Part shown: one piece after another, positions 21,182 through 33,492 of the stretch | How positions within the stretch are numbered: the stretch's first letter is position 1 | Layout of the letters: each line of letters opens with the position of its first letter | Assembly: GCA_027924585.1 (NCBI GenBank) | Contig: BSBM01000361.1 | Span: forward strand, 41,494,501-41,558,500 | Reading direction: 5' to 3' | DNA length: 64,000 nucleotides | Origin: Larix kaempferi | Lineage: Eukaryota; Streptophyta; Pinopsida; Pinales; Pinaceae | Notes under the pieces: generated by a model | Databases searched by the model: none | Seen by the model: only the letters and a program-made list of their open reading frames with translations | Told to the model about the DNA's origin: nothing | Program-made: the position numbers and the translations under genes

Positions 21182-22400
21182 ATGCAGTCTCTCATGGAGT
21201 GCTTCAACATCACTGGTGGCCCGGAGGACGATGATGATCCCCGGAGTGTTAACATTCCCAAATCTGAAGGAAGTCGCGATGTAGTCCCACCTGTTGCGCC
21301 AAGTAATCTGTTCAGTCAACCATTGCAGCTTCGCAAAATGAATATCAGCACCGAGGATACTCCCAAGTTTGCTAATGTTGGGGATTATTGGGACGATGAG
21401 ATGATGAGTAAGGTTACTAAGTTACTGCATGAGTTTCAGGACGCATTTCCCATGAAGGTTTCCGAAATGAAGGGAATCCTGGGTGATTTAGGAGAGAGGA
21501 AGATTCCATTGAAACTAGATGCTAAGCCAGTTCGACAGCGACCTTATCGGCTAAATCTGCGAGATAAAGAAAAGGTCAAGGTGGAACTTGATCGGATGTT
21601 GGATGCTGGTATTATCGAACCTGTGGAAGAGTCCGAATGGATCAGTCATATGGTGGTGCAGGACAAGAAAACAGGTGAAGTGCGCATTTGTGTCGACTTG
21701 CGGAAGTTGAATGATGCCTACTTGCATGACCCTTTTTCGACCCCATTTACTGATGAAGTACTTGAAGGAGTGGGTGGCCAGGAGATGTACTCTTTCACTG
21801 ATGGATTCTATGGCTACCATCAAATTCGCATTGCCAAGGAAGATCTCTATAAGACAACTTTTGTTACCGAATGGGGCTTCTTTCAGTACACAGTAATGCC
21901 ATTTTGTTTGAAGAATGCACCTGCGATATTCTCCCGAGTTGTTGTTGCCGCATTCAAAGATTTTATTCAGACGTTTTTGCAGGTATATATGGATGATTGG
22001 ACCGTTTATAGATTGATTCGTGATCATTTGGCCAATCTAAGGTTAATGCTTGAGGGATGCCGACAACACCATATATCGCTAAAATTGAAGAAATGTATTT
22101 TCTATGCACCGTTTGGGATATTGCTGGGTCATATCGTGTGTAAGCAGCAGGGATTGCTGGTTGATCCAGCCAAAATTGTGCTTATTTTGGGGTTGCAACC
22201 GCCGACCACTGTTAAGCAGTTGCGCCGACCTTGGGTCACACGGGATATTATCGCAAGTTCATTAGGGGGTATGCTGCGATTACTGCCCCTATGGAAAAGT
22301 TGTCGAAGAAGGATGTGGCATTCCAGTGGAACCCAAAATTTTAGGATAGTTTTGAAACACTCAAAGCGAAGATGGTGTCGGCCCCAATCTTGGTCTTTCC
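21182..22400 (+). pseudogene. Family-2 reverse transcriptase
   Basis: Open from 21182. After a linker (WDDEMMSKVTKLLHEFQDAF) RT blocks follow: KPVRQRPYRLNLRDKEKV, MLDAGIIEPVEESEW, RICVDLRKLNDAYLHDPF (first catalytic Asp), YSFTDGFYGYHQIRIAKED, VMPFCLKNAPAIF, and the YMDD box at 21985-21996. LKKCIFYAPFGILLGHIV and GLLVDPAKI are the thumb/connection. The GFSGYHQI Ser is Tyr, and Gly in PFGLKNAP is Cys. A frameshift at about 22230-22370 separates it from RNase H. This is a gypsy-type RT in an otherwise long open frame. Confidence 0.92.
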
Positions 22401-22923
22401 GGACTGGAGTAAGGAATTCCATGTCCATGTTGATGTTTCATCGGTTGCACTAGGGGTTGTATTGGCTCAAGTAGGAGAAGATGACATTGATCATCCCATT
22501 GCTTTTGCCAGTCGGAAGCTTTCTTTTGCAAAATGCAATTACACTACCACAGAACACGAAGGTCTGGCCATGGCTTACGCGCTACAGAAATTCAAGCATT
22601 ATTTGTTGGGTAGCCACTTTAAAATGTTCACTGATCATTCTGCATTGAAATACTTGGTCAATAAGCTTGTGTTGGGGGTGAAGTTCTGCCGGTGGATACT
22701 TTTGTTTCAGGAGTTTGATTTCAAAGTCATTGTGAAACCAGGGCAGTTGAATACTGGACTAGATCATTTGTCACGGATTGATACAAGGGAGGAACCGACT
22801 AATATCGAAGATAGGTTGCCGGATGCCCAACTGTTTCATGTTGCCTCTGCTAATCAATATTTTGATGACATCCTTCAGTTTCTGGTGACTGACACCGTGC
22901 TCGATGACTTTACCACTACTTAG
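22372..22923 (+). pseudogene. Family-2 RNase H
   Basis: VSAPILVFPDWSKEFHVHVDVSS holds the first catalytic Asp; IAFASRKLSFAKCNYTTTEH and EGLAMAYALQKFKHYLLG carry the Glu-containing helix (TTTEHEGLA); FKMFTDHSALKYLVNK the third acidic site; RWILLFQEFDFKVIVKPGQLNTGLDHLSRI is the end of the domain with LDHLSR in place of the usual ADHLSR. Typical gypsy RNase H, degrading the RNA strand during reverse transcription. A TAG at 22921 interrupts the link to integrase. Confidence 0.9.
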
Positions 22924-24129
22924 ACGAAGCAATTGGTCGTCAAGGCTACTGACTTTCAACTGATCGCAGGAGCGTTGTATAAGTTGGGTGCTGATGAGAT
23001 ATTACACAAATGTGTCTTGCCGCATGAGCAAGCGTAGATATTGGTTGAGGCACATGGTGGAGTCGTAGGAGGACATTATGGCAGTCGGGCGACTACCCGA
23101 AAGGTACTGCGTGCAGGACTTTGGTGGCCCACGTTACATAATGATGTGACAGACTATGCGCGGTCTTGTGATGTTTGTCAGCGAACTGGCAAGCCATCCA
23201 GACGCGACGAGATGCCGCTGCTACCTCAAGTAACATTGCAACCATTCAAAAAATGGGTTGTGGATTTTGTAGGACCGATCCATCCACCAAGGAAATGCAC
23301 CGGTGCACGGTATATTATCACAACGACAAAATACTTGACCCAATGGGCTGAGGTAGCACCTGTAGTTGATTGCTCCACCGCAACAGCAGCTCGATTTTTG
23401 TTTGATCACATTATCACTCGTTTCTGCTACCCCAAGATATTGCTAAGTGATCAAGGCAACCATTTTCTTAATTACACTATCAACGCATTGACGGAAGAAT
23501 TGCAGATACAGCATAAGAAGAGTACACCCTATCACCAACAGGAAAATGGAACGGTGGAGGCATTTAACAAGGTATTGGAGCATGCGTTGACAAAGGTATG
23601 CAATGCGAACTACGATGACTGGGACTTGAAAGTCATAGTAGTATTGTGGGCCTATCGCACCACATGTAAAAGTTTGACTGGTTAGACACCTTTCAAACTG
23701 GTATATGGGAAGGAAGCAATTATGCCTATGGAGTACATTGTTCCAAGTCTACGAATTGCGGTTGTTACGAGCATGGATGATGTTGCAGCATTAGATGAAC
23801 GTCTAGCACAATTGGTGGAGCTGGAAGAGGATCGATTTATTGCTGGCTTTCACCAAGGGGTGGAGAAGGACCGGCAGAAGGCATAGCATGATCGCCACGT
23901 CAAAAACAAACAGTTTTAGCAAGGTGACTTAGTATTATTATACGACAACAAGTTTATGAAACATCCAGGAAAGTTGCAGATGCATTGGCTGGGTCCCTAT
24001 CGCATCAATAGTATTACTTCAGGAGGAGCGGTTCAGTTGCAGCGGTTGGATGGGGAGATGCTCCCCAAGCTGGTAAATGGTCACAGGTTGAAACCCTATC
24101 GCTTGGGCTTGGATCATTGTGCTGTCTAA
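22924..24129 (+). pseudogene. Family-2 integrase
   Basis: HHCC zinc domain: HGGVVGGHYGSRATTRKVL with CDVCQRTGKPSRRDE (23041-23210). Core: KKWVVDFVGPIHPP (first Asp), ILLSDQGNHFLNYTI (second Asp), QENGTVEAFNKVLEHAL (Glu), so the DDE triad is intact. C-terminal domain: FKLVYGKEAIMPMEYIVPS, GDLVLLYDNKF, KLQMHWLGPYRI, GHRLKPYRLGLDHCAV ending TAA at 24127. No chromodomain. In-frame TAG stops at 23036, 23683, 23884 and 23917 replace probable Gln codons. Confidence 0.92.
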
Positions 24130-24576
24130 TTACATCGAAAAAAAAAGTGAATGCATGTGTTGTAGGTTTCATGGTGGCAGATGGCGCACCAACAGAAGAA
24201 GGTATGCGAAGTAGAGATGCTTGTACTACATGTTTGGAATAGTTGGCGACACATGGCAGTGTGGTGAGCCGGTCAAATCAGTAATAAATGCCAAAAGTGG
24301 AGATAGTTAATTAACAGCGTTGTTCAAATCATGGGCATTAATGGCAGATCTGGCCGATTGGTAGATAGGATCGTCGACGAATTTCCCTCATTAATAAAAG
24401 GATTTGGTTGAGTTAATGCATGATTTAGTCATGATTACGGTGGATTTGGATAGATGCTATAAGTATGGTTTAGCGTCGGGCAGAAGACACCGAGAAATTA
24501 GAAAGCCGTGTTGTTGTGGAGCATTGTATTGATTTCAGTCAGTTACTGTTAGGTATATAACGAAAAGTGGTGAGGT

Positions 24577-27461
24577 ATGCCAGGAGAACTGGAGATAGTG
24601 GACATTAGCAATGAAGTGGAGTCTCCATTCATTCCGGTTGTTGTAGAATGAGAAGGTGCATCCTCAAACACTGTTGATCTTGGAGTCGAGGTTGCCAACA
24701 TGCCGGTGGGAGCATTAAGTGTTATTAAGAAGCGCCGAGGGGGTCAGCCTTTTGAATCTCTGCAGAGTAAAAGATTTCTTCTGTCTGCGGTGGATGGTAA
24801 AGCTCCGGAGCAGGTGGGACAGTCCAATCGCACCGTTAATCCATCTGCCCAATGGCTAGGACACTCTACGAATAATATCCTTAGTTACATCCCTCCTGTT
24901 CGGTCGGATGCCCCCCGCATAAGCTAAATCCGAAACAAAAATTCAGTGTGAAGATGCCTACACTCCTGGCTAGGATGACGTGCTCAGTGGAAATTGCGCC
25001 GACATTGATGCGCCTGTGCTACGAGTACCATGACATTGTGGCCCAACCTGAAATTACATCAGCACCATATGTGCTAGAGACACACAATTCACTAGTTCCA
25101 GAGATACATGAATGGACATGAGGACTGCGGTAGGCCGGCTTGTTAGGGTTAATTAACATGTTGCATTTTGGGCACCTAGTGGAAGTTGGTTCTTATGTAA
25201 AATAGCTCTTGTCATGCTTCCATGGGGGTTCATTGTGGTTGGACAGAGAGGTCCCGATCACTGTTGACTTGATTTCTGACATTACCGGCTTGCCCAAGAA
25301 TGGCGTTGATCCAGCGCAGTTTATTCAAGGAAAGGAAAATGAGAAGAAGTGGGCGCGTCGGTTGGCATAAAAGTATGAATTTGAAAAGGATGGGTGTGGG
25401 TATCGCACCAATAGCTACAATAATTAGGCAGTACTCACGGGCATTAAGATCCTATTCTCTAAAGTGATTAAGGGAGGTCACCCTAACCAATGTGCGGAAG
25501 GAGTTCAGATGAACTGGTCCTTATATCTCTTGAACCAACTAATGGAGGATGTCGCAGATGTCCAAGTGGGTAGAGGCGCTTTCTCATATAGTTGGTTGTT
25601 GCTGCTGATTGCTCTTGTTGCATGGAAAGAGCCTGACACCTACCAGGGTATGGACTTCTCGACTGCAGCAGAACGACGAGGGGCACGCTATCAGAATCTA
25701 TGGTTTGTACAAGAGCCCGAGCGCATCCTGGAGTGCCAATTGCAGTTTTGGCTATATTCGGAAATGCTTTGTGACGTAGCAACATAGGTCCCATGAATAT
25801 CTGAAGACACTGTGGTACGAATCACACCTGTCATGGCATTTGCAATATGAATGAGTGTCATACATATACAAGCTCAACGTGACGTTAATCAACAATGGTT
25901 GTAGACCAGGTATAAAGTGACAACGCCATATTTGTTGGCTATTGTGAACGAGTAGTTGAAGGCTTGGCAACAACCCATGAGTTTTGTAGAAATTGATGCT
26001 GGAGGTCCGTCGGAGGGCCCTATGAATCAAGTATCAGCTCAGGATTAGCAGAGTCATCATAGTTCTGATCATGAGTCAATCCGATCACCAAATACGGATG
26101 ATAGTGACCACACTCTTGAGGAAAACCAGTCAAAACAGCACCAAGATCATACTGGGATCAATGGGATGTCTTTACCAGTGGAGGCACAGTTGGGCCGATT
26201 AATCACAACCATTAACCATGCTGCCACAGCGGCTGCCGAAAAGATGTCCGTCAAAGTGGAGGATGGATTCTCTACACTTGTTGCTTGCATGGATTCTTTA
26301 TGTAATGCAGTGTTACAAAAGGAACCCGGTAGTGTACCCATGCAGGAGACGGTCACAATCCGCACCACACCCAGGGTAAAGAATGTCAACATTCCCCTAA
26401 CTGCGGTTCTGACCGACAACAAGGCTTTGCAAAATGTGTTGTAGATGGTTACCCCGATCACCATCAATGTTAATGAACTGCCAGCAATGGAGCTGGAGAC
26501 AATGCAGAGGGTTGCCTCCCAGGAAATGGCGGATAGAATGCATAAAATCAGCAAGAGCTTTAAGCACTTGTAGGAAAGCGAGGCAGCTGCAACCGCCACG
26601 ATTGATGAGCTTACAAGCAGGGTTGCTACAGCATGGACAGTAGTGGATGACCTTGAAACCGACCTTAAGAAGGAGTGGGCCGAGAAGGGTCACGCCATTG
26701 AAGCACTTAAAAAGGAACAAGACTTCCTTATTATGGAAAAGGCTCGCATGTGGGATGATAGCGTTTGGGTTGACCAGGAAATCACAGAGGCTTATCAACA
26801 TGTCCCGGAGTCCACTGAAGAGGTATACATGCTTCATCGAGTGCAGCAGCTGGGGGCTACTATTCTTCAGTTGCGACAGGAGAATGACCTGTTGAAGGCT
26901 CAGTTGAAACTAGTTACCCCTCAGGCCGAGGTGGATGAATGAAGAAGGGAACTTGAGGAAGTTTCCACCCAAATGGAGGAGCTAAAGACACAGGAAACCA
27001 GGCTCACCACCGAAATGGTATAGTTTTGGGGCCACATCATTCATGATGAGCAAGTTGAACAGCTCACTAAACTCTGGTAGGAAGCGGAGGGCCAGGTCAC
27101 CACATTAAAGGCTGCAATGCGAACCTTGCCACCAATGGAGCAAGTTGCTAAATCACATGAGCTGAAGGACTTGCAACAACAGGTCGCTAAGCCAGATGAA
27201 CGCCATAAGCTGTGTGCGGCCCAATTGGAAGAATTCCAGGACACTGGCATGAAATTAATGCTACAGGAAAGTGAAGCACTCCCAGCAGTATAGAAGTATC
27301 AACAGCAGGACATGGACAAGCTTGCCGATCACTCATTGGTCGAAGATGTGATCAGCAGTCAAGCATTAGCTAAGGAGGCTCAAGAGTTGGTGCGGAATGT
27401 CAAACAGCTATATGCAGACTTCAAGGAAAGGACCGCAATGTGCACTCTGTCCAGCAGTTAA
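24577..27461 (+). pseudogene. Extra sense ORF3 downstream of integrase (coiled-coil protein)
   Basis: Starts at ATG 24577 (MPGELEIVDISNEVESP), ends TAA 27459. Order: low-complexity N-terminus; after a frameshift near 24940 a globular part with VEVGSYVK, CFHGGSLWLDREVPITVDL, ISDITGLPKNGVDPAQF and SYSWLLLLIALVAWKEPD; an acidic spacer; then a long heptad-rich part (ELETMQRVASQEMADRM, ATAWTVVDDLETDLKKEW, LQLRQENDLLKAQL, MEELKTQETRL). Similar proteins accompany Ty3 elements in plant genomes, as I recall; biochemical role unknown. About a dozen TAG/TGA stops. Sense orientation and position before the 3' LTR recall env-like ORFs, but I see no signal peptide or clear transmembrane anchor. Confidence 0.6.
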
Positions 27462-27488
27462 CGTGGCTCGAGGGTGAGCCACAAGATT

Positions 27489-28334
27489 GTGTTGGGGGCC
27501 TATTGGCAAGCAGTTTGATGGGGAAATGTCGCAGTACTGCTGATGCTGTGACACATCAGATGACGACACGGAAGGATTATTTTGTGCTAAAGAATACCGC
27601 AGTTGGCGAGTTTTGGGTCACTTAGACCATATATTATGTAATATTGAGTCAGTTGTACCGCGGTATGCAGGTTTTTGGGGTCATTTGGACCAAGTCAGTT
27701 GGATATTGGGTCAATTGTCCATTGTGTCAGTTAGGGAGTCAGTTGTAAGTGGACAAATATTGTAATGGCAGAAGCCTATAAATACATGAGGGTTGTAAGT
27801 GTTGGAGAGGGAGGAAAATGAGAGATGATAGGAGAAGAAGCGAAGGAATAGAAGATAGAGAAAGGAGAACGATTGTGTATCAAGATCTATGTTTTGCTTT
27901 TGGTATATGATCGCGATAGTAATATAATGATGTTTTGTTACAAACTTTGTGCAATATTGCAATGAATGAATATTGTTTGATGTAATGTCTGTTTACTGTT
28001 GCTATAATGATAAATGTTGCGATTAAGTAATATGTTCTATGTAGAATTTGATGTTAAATGTTACGATGAAGTAATATGGTATAACTCCTTGCCAAATGTT
28101 TAAAGTTTATATTTAAGTACTTCAATAGAGTGAGTCCGTGCAGCCACAACTTTCCTCCTCCCTCGGTGGAAACATGGTTCCGTTTGCTCTTCCTGGATGC
28201 CTCGAGTGAGACCTCATCCGCTCTGCAGGTGTTGCTGGGTGGGCTCAAACCCACCCGGGCCGGTGACCAGGGAGACTACGGTATGTGTCGACAGTGAGGC
28301 AAACCCCTGTCGACTGAGGTCACATTAGTCAACA
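27489..28334 (+). repeat. 3' LTR, family-2 gypsy
   Basis: Matches 16253-17085. Homology is clear from 27516 (TGATGGGGAAATGTCGCAG); the left end is placed at TGTGTTGGGGG (27489) by comparison, uncertain by up to 27 bp. Ends GTCAACA next to AGCTT. TATA at 27776-27784. Confidence 0.88.
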
Positions 28335-29838
28335 AGCTTATCATGATCCAAGGTGGAAATCAACAATGGAAGAAGAATCCCATTCTCTCCAAGAGAATGA
28401 AACATGGGATTTGGTTCCCCTTCCTCCCAAGAGGAAGCTTGTGCAATGTAAGTGGATTTTTCGAACCAAAATTGATGCTGATGGTTCTGATATAAAGTAA
28501 AAGGCCATATTATTCACAAAGTTCTACTCTCAAATCCAAGGTGTGGATTATACCGAGACCTTTGCACCGGTTGCAAAGATGGATTCAATAAGACTAGCTC
28601 TAGCAATTGCAGCTAGTAAAGGTTGGCAAGTGCACCATATGGATGTTACAAGTGAATTCATACATGGTGAGCTACATGAATATATCTATATGAAACAACC
28701 TGAAGTTTTCCAAGAGGATCCTTCACTTGTTTGTAGGTTGAATAAATCACTATATGGACTCAAGCAAGCCCTCAGGGCTTGGTATGCTAAAATGGATGTT
28801 TTTTTGCTCTCAATTTGTTTCATTCGATACAAGTCTGATCCAAATGTATATTTGAAGAAATGTGATGGTATTTTGCATGTTATTGTATTGTATGTTGATG
28901 ATATTTTAATTACAGGGAGTTGTAACAAACAAATTGGTTCAATTAAGGAATCTCTACACAATGAATTTGCCATGACCGATCTAGGATTGCTAAGGCAATT
29001 TTTGGGTTTGGAGATTGAGCAATCTGAAAAAGGCATCATGCTGAGTCAACCAAAGTATGCTTTAGACCTGCTAATTAAGTTTAAAATGGATTATTGTAAG
29101 GCATCCAAGTGCCCATTCCTTTCTGGCATCAAACTAGGTGAACTTGGTGATTCTCCTTTGGTAGATTGCACACTCTACAGGAAGCTAATTGGTAGTTTGT
29201 TGTACCTTACACATATAAGACCTGATTTGTCTTATGCTGTAAGTGTTGTAGAAAGGTATATCCAAAATCCACATGATATCCATTGGAAGGAAGCCAAAAA
29301 TATCCTCCAATATGTCCAAGGAACAAATAATTTTGGGGTACACTATGCAACTAGTTCTTCACTTCAACTAGTTGGATTTTCTGATTCAGATTGGGATGGA
29401 GATCCCATTGACAGAAAGTCCACTTCAGGTTTTTTTTTCATATTTTCTGAAGTCCCTATTTGCTGTTCAAGTAATAAACAACATACAATTTCCCTTTCAT
29501 CAGCAGAGGCCGAGTACAGGGAAGCAATGAATGCAGCCACACAGTGTGTTTGGTTGCAAGGAATTTTTCGGGAATTTGATGTTGTCATTGATTCTCCAAC
29601 CAACATTTGGGTGGAAAATCAAAGAGCCATCAATATATCTATTGATCCAGTTTAGAGGCAGAGAAAAAAGCACATAGATATCCATATGCACTACATCTGG
29701 GGGTTAGTGCATGACAGAGTTATTTCCTTGCAATATTGCCCATCCACCGAGGAAACTGCTGATATTTTCACCAAGAGTTTCACTGAGAAGACCTTCACTC
29801 ACTTGAGAGCTTTGCTTGGAGTGAGTGATGGATGTTGA
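28335..29838 (+). pseudogene. Copia reverse transcriptase and RNase H
   Basis: Resumes the copia frame after the gypsy insert. RT: WKSTMEEESHSLQENETWDL, CKWIFRTKIDADGS, GVDYTETFAPVAKMDSIR, VHHMDVTSEFIHGELHEYIY, KSLYGLKQALRAWYAKMD, YVDDILITGS (YVDD at 28891-28902), LRQFLGLEIEQSEKGIMLSQ. RNase H: GFSDSDWDGDPIDRKSTSG (Asp), ISLSSAEAEYREAMNAA (Glu), KHIDIHMHYI and ADIFTKSF. Ends at TGA 29836. Few defects: TAA at IK*KAIL and TAG after ISIDPV. A 370-codon frame is still open from 28543, so this part has decayed less than the gag-protease half. Confidence 0.95.
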
Positions 29839-30028
29839 TTGCTGCTATTTTTTTGCAGGTTTCATCCCCATGTCCATTTTAGAGGGAATATTTTATCCCA
29901 TGAGGTTTTCCTTATTTTCCTCAATTTGCATGGACAAATAAAATTTATGTTATGTATTGAGGTGACTTGAGCCTTTGTTTCCAAGGCCTCCCACTTCATT
30001 TTCATGAGATGTATTAATTTTTGGTTAA

Positions 30029-30037
30029 GGGGGGGTG
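30029..30037 (+). promoter_or_regulatory. Polypurine tract of the copia element
   Basis: AAGGGGGGG directly before the 3' LTR; the standard site for priming plus-strand DNA. Confidence 0.9.
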
Positions 30038-30717
30038 TTATAACATTAATCCACCACTTAGTACCTTAGTCTATAGCCTTAGTCAATTTTATGGTCATTT
30101 ATGCTTTAATACACTATGGTTTGGACCTAGGTAGCTTAATTGGGCAAAATAACCACTTAACAGGAAGTGTTCACACCTACATGAGTGCTCCAGCTCATTC
30201 AAACTCCACATGTATGCCATCATTAATTTCTAGAGTGCTCTCCTTCCTTGAATTGGAGAATTGTGGTTGAATAGGAGCGCTAGGGGTGGATTTGGCCCAA
30301 TTTTGGCATGTTTTGAGCATTAAATGCTCACCTAGAGCCTCCCACTCACCTTATTTTTCACACCCATGTATTCCTTTTAGGCATTATTGTTCCAGCATTC
30401 GTCAGCCACATCCACACCTCCATTCGTGACCATTTGGGCTGAGTTGGAGCAAGTTGGACCCACCTAGGGGGGATTGAGGCCAATTACTCATGTACACTCA
30501 TTTTGGGCTTCCTAAGCCTCATGAATTTTTTCAAATGTAATATAAACCTATTCTAAACATATTTACATGTTAGACAATCAGATGATATCAAGTTTATGTT
30601 CACACCATATGTGTAAAATTGTTCTTATTTCATGCTTTTTGTTGGTTTTTGCAAGTAAATTCGATTTGTGAGATTCTCTAAGGCTCCTAGATCTTGCTGT
30701 AGATCAAAATTATCACA
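30038..30717 (+). repeat. 3' LTR of the copia element
   Basis: TGTTATAACATTAATCC to TTATCACA; pairs with 12893-13584 and is followed by TSD ATATG (30718-30722). Confidence 0.93.
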
Positions 30718-30722
30718 ATATG

Positions 30723-30918
30723 CTATTTACATATATGGATTTTAAAAAAATGAATCATATTGTTCATATTTTAGCTTGATTTTTGTTTTATTAATTTCTA
30801 GCTTGTTACCTTTTTGGTATGCATGTTATCTTTTCTATGTGCTCCGTGTGAACATAGAAAATAAAAAACATAATGGAATGGGTTTTCTTAACTCTATATT
30901 CTCTTTGTCATGCACCTG
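30723..30918. other. Host DNA between copia and the Tat-like element
   Basis: 196 bp, AT-rich, no gene. It ends with CACCTG, of which CACCT is the TSD of the next element. Confidence 0.6.
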
Positions 30919-31843
30919 TGTTACACCGTAATCTTCCACTTTGTGAGCATCAGCATTCTTTGGCCTGTAGGATCCATTTCACTGACTCAGATTCACTTTA
31001 TATCCTTCAGACATATTTTTTCCTCATTTTTCCTCTGACCCGCATGTTGCATCACTATAGCATGCGTACCCGCGAGTTGCATCACTATAGCCTGTGGGTA
31101 TCAAGTAAAATGGTAAAAATCATTAGTTTATTACTTTTTACTCCCAAAAAGCGGTCATTGGGTGACCTTTGGCTCTCCATCTGCCCAAGTAACGTCTCGA
31201 TGTGTCCTTTCACTTACCTTTGAAAGGACTATATATTGAGCACATATGGCTTATGGATGGGAGGAGAAAGAAGAGCAGGGGAACTCTAGTGGATTTTTGC
31301 CCTATCTTGAGTCTACACTCATTGATCCTTGTAGTTGTGAACCCTTTATGTTCACCTTCCAAACTCCTATCTAGTTTGAGTTTGCCATTCATGGAGGATT
31401 GAAGTGCTGGAAGCACAAGTGGATTGATCTAGATCTTGGTTCAGATTGGTTGCCGGCAAGAGGTCGTATCACTTTGTACTTCTTCTTGTTTATTAATAGA
31501 AATACTCATATTCTCGTCCGTTAATGTTGTAAATGCTGTTTATCTTACATTGGGTTGCATTTACTTGTTATATCATGGTCCATTGCTATTGATGATGTTA
31601 ATGTTGTTTATATATTATATGTACTTGTTTTATATTAGCTGTCAAGACTAATTTGCAGATTCAAGTACATGGATTGAAAAGCTCCAACGGGGATCTACAT
31701 CAAATGTTTGGATCGAGGTTGGTTATCTTCTTCCTTATCTTAGAATTGTCATTTATATAGCATAGCTCTAAGAATTGAGTTGATTTTTGGTAGTCATCTG
31801 TCTGTTGTGGTACACCCCAAACCATAGTGCATTTTCTCCAACA
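30919..31843 (+). repeat. 5' LTR, Tat-like element
   Basis: TGTTACACCGTAATC to TTCTCCAACA. Contains a duplicated block around GTTGCATCACTATAGC (31045-31092) and a TATA-like CTATATATTG at 31230. Confidence 0.95.
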
Positions 31844-31849
31844 AAGAAA

Positions 31850-31867
31850 TGGCGACTCCACTGGGGA
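31850..31867 (+). promoter_or_regulatory. PBS, Tat-like element
   Basis: TGGCGACTCCACTGGGGA, six bases after the LTR. Same class as the PBS of element I and of the nested element. Confidence 0.8.
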
Positions 31868-33492
31868 AAACATCAATCTTGGGGATTTTTTGAGCATTAG
31901 TCCATAATTAGAGTTGTTATTTGTCAAAGCTCTGTGTCACTTATCTGCCTTTGAGATACACCATAGAAAAGTTGCTTTTTCTGAGCCATTGGAATCTCTA
32001 TTTTCCATTTTGCCTTTCCTCACCCATGGGATAGCTTAGCTCTGCCTGCGTACACCCACCTCTGTTTACTCTACTGCTCGCGGGTACCCGCAGGTATTCC
32101 TTTAACAGTAACATACAAATCCTGTTTTTGTTGGTTTATGACCTTTGGTTGTTGCTAGGTTGGTTTTGTTGATCCTGAGTCTTAGTTGGCCTGTTTCTTG
32201 ACTGTTCCATGCCTTGGTTGTGACTAGAACTCTTCATTTCTCTTGGTTGAGCCTTCTTGGTTTTTTACCCATCTTTGGATTTAGCCTTGTTGGTTTTTTC
32301 CTTTTGAGCTCATTTCTTTGGATGAGTCTTACTGTTTGGTATCTGTCTGGTTGTCTTAGTGATCTCCTTGGCATATCAATGACTAGATAGTAGGATTTTG
32401 CTTGCATTCTTCATTTCCATATATTGAAAAATACAAAAAAATATATACATAGTTTTTGCATTTTCCTTTCGTTTATAAGAGAAAATACAAAAAAAAATTG
32501 CTTTTATTTATTGCATCTTGCATTGAGTGCTTTCTGCCTTCATTTAGATTCTAATTCTGCATTGAAAGAAATATAAAAGGATTGCATATTTATTTCAGAA
32601 TCATTAGTTTGATTGTGCATGTTAGGGGCATTGTTTTCATTGGATAGATGCTTCTAGGATATGATGATTCTTGCATACCATTGAGTCTTACACATCACTA
32701 GTTTCACGATCATATCCCTTGAGTAATCACAACCATTAAAATTAACGCTTAATCTTAAAATTGATTAGACTGATTTTATTTATAGGGTACACCAACTAGC
32801 ATAGGTTTAGAGTCTTGGAATAGATCATTGTGAGTTAACAATCCAAGACTACTAGACGAAACATTAGGTGTCTGACCAGGGAGTAGAGGAATCCATGGTA
32901 TAGATCGGTTTTCTCAGGAAGCTCTACTCAAGCCAGAGTCAAGCACGAGGTCACGGGAGGTTGGTTGAAGGGATATCCCTCTGATACCGGCTGAACGTGG
33001 GAGATATTTCCAGGATTTGTTCGTATCTCGGGGTGCCGGAGGTTCATCCTCTTGTGCTTTAGGATTAGCTACCCTTCCCATACAACGGGTCCCACCTACA
33101 ACTGTCCCCCTAAGCATTGGTTATATTGCGGTGACCATAGTTTCCTTACCTAGGTATCGCACAAGGTACTTGCAGTGGTTGTACTATTTGTGTCCTAAGT
33201 CAGATAGGGATTGGACAACACAATTGTGTTTGTGCAATGGACTTGACCTTGTACATGCCGTGAAGCCTGGGTGTCTCTATAACTGATTCTGTTACCTCCG
33301 ACTATAGTTTGGGAGTCTCAAGCCTATCCTAGGCGAGACATATTGGCTCTAGTGTTGAGAGCTCATTTAGTCACTCTGTTTGTCTGCTCTTGGCTGTAGT
33401 TTCTGTAGGTGTGTGCTTTTGATTTACTATTTTTTGATCGATATTTGGCCTTTACAGGATGTTTGTGATTATATATTCTCTCTAGAGATATC
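31868..33492 (+). other. Leader of the Tat-like element
   Basis: About 1.6 kb with no coding signal before the gag ATG; contains CTCGCGGGTACCCGCAGG (about 32085), a short palindrome also echoed in the LTR and near 54760. Confidence 0.6.

Larger units (their letters stand above)
16253..28334 (+). mobile_element. Complete Ty3/gypsy element (family 2) nested in copia pol
   Basis: LTR pair of about 833 and 846 bp, TSD AGCTT, PBS, gag with several zinc knuckles, protease, a second Gag-like block, RT, RNase H, integrase, and a 2.9-kb sense ORF before the 3' LTR. No chromodomain is visible at the integrase end. Many stops and several frameshifts show it is dead. The same family left the gag fragment at 7.3-7.9 kb. 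Confidence 0.95.
12893..30717 (+). mobile_element. Complete but inactive Ty1/copia element, split by a gypsy insertion
   Basis: Two LTRs (about 690 bp), matching TSDs, PBS of the TGGTATCAGAG type, purine tract, and the copia order gag-protease-integrase-RT-RNase H. A 12-kb gypsy element (16253-28334) lies between integrase and RT. Own length without the insert is about 5.7 kb. Stops, frameshifts and lost catalytic residues show it cannot move by itself. Confidence 0.95.

Noticed and set aside
26147-26837. Minus ORFs of about 150 codons opposite ORF3
   Set aside because: Antisense of the coiled-coil region, which has a coherent sense reading.
24577-27461. Idea that ORF3 is an envelope gene
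   Set aside because: No signal peptide, no convincing transmembrane segment and the C-terminal half is coiled coil; position alone is not enough.
31202-31416. ORFs on both strands within the Tat-like LTR (also at 57898-58128)
   Set aside because: Both LTR copies show them only because the LTR is duplicated; no domain, overlapping TATA region.
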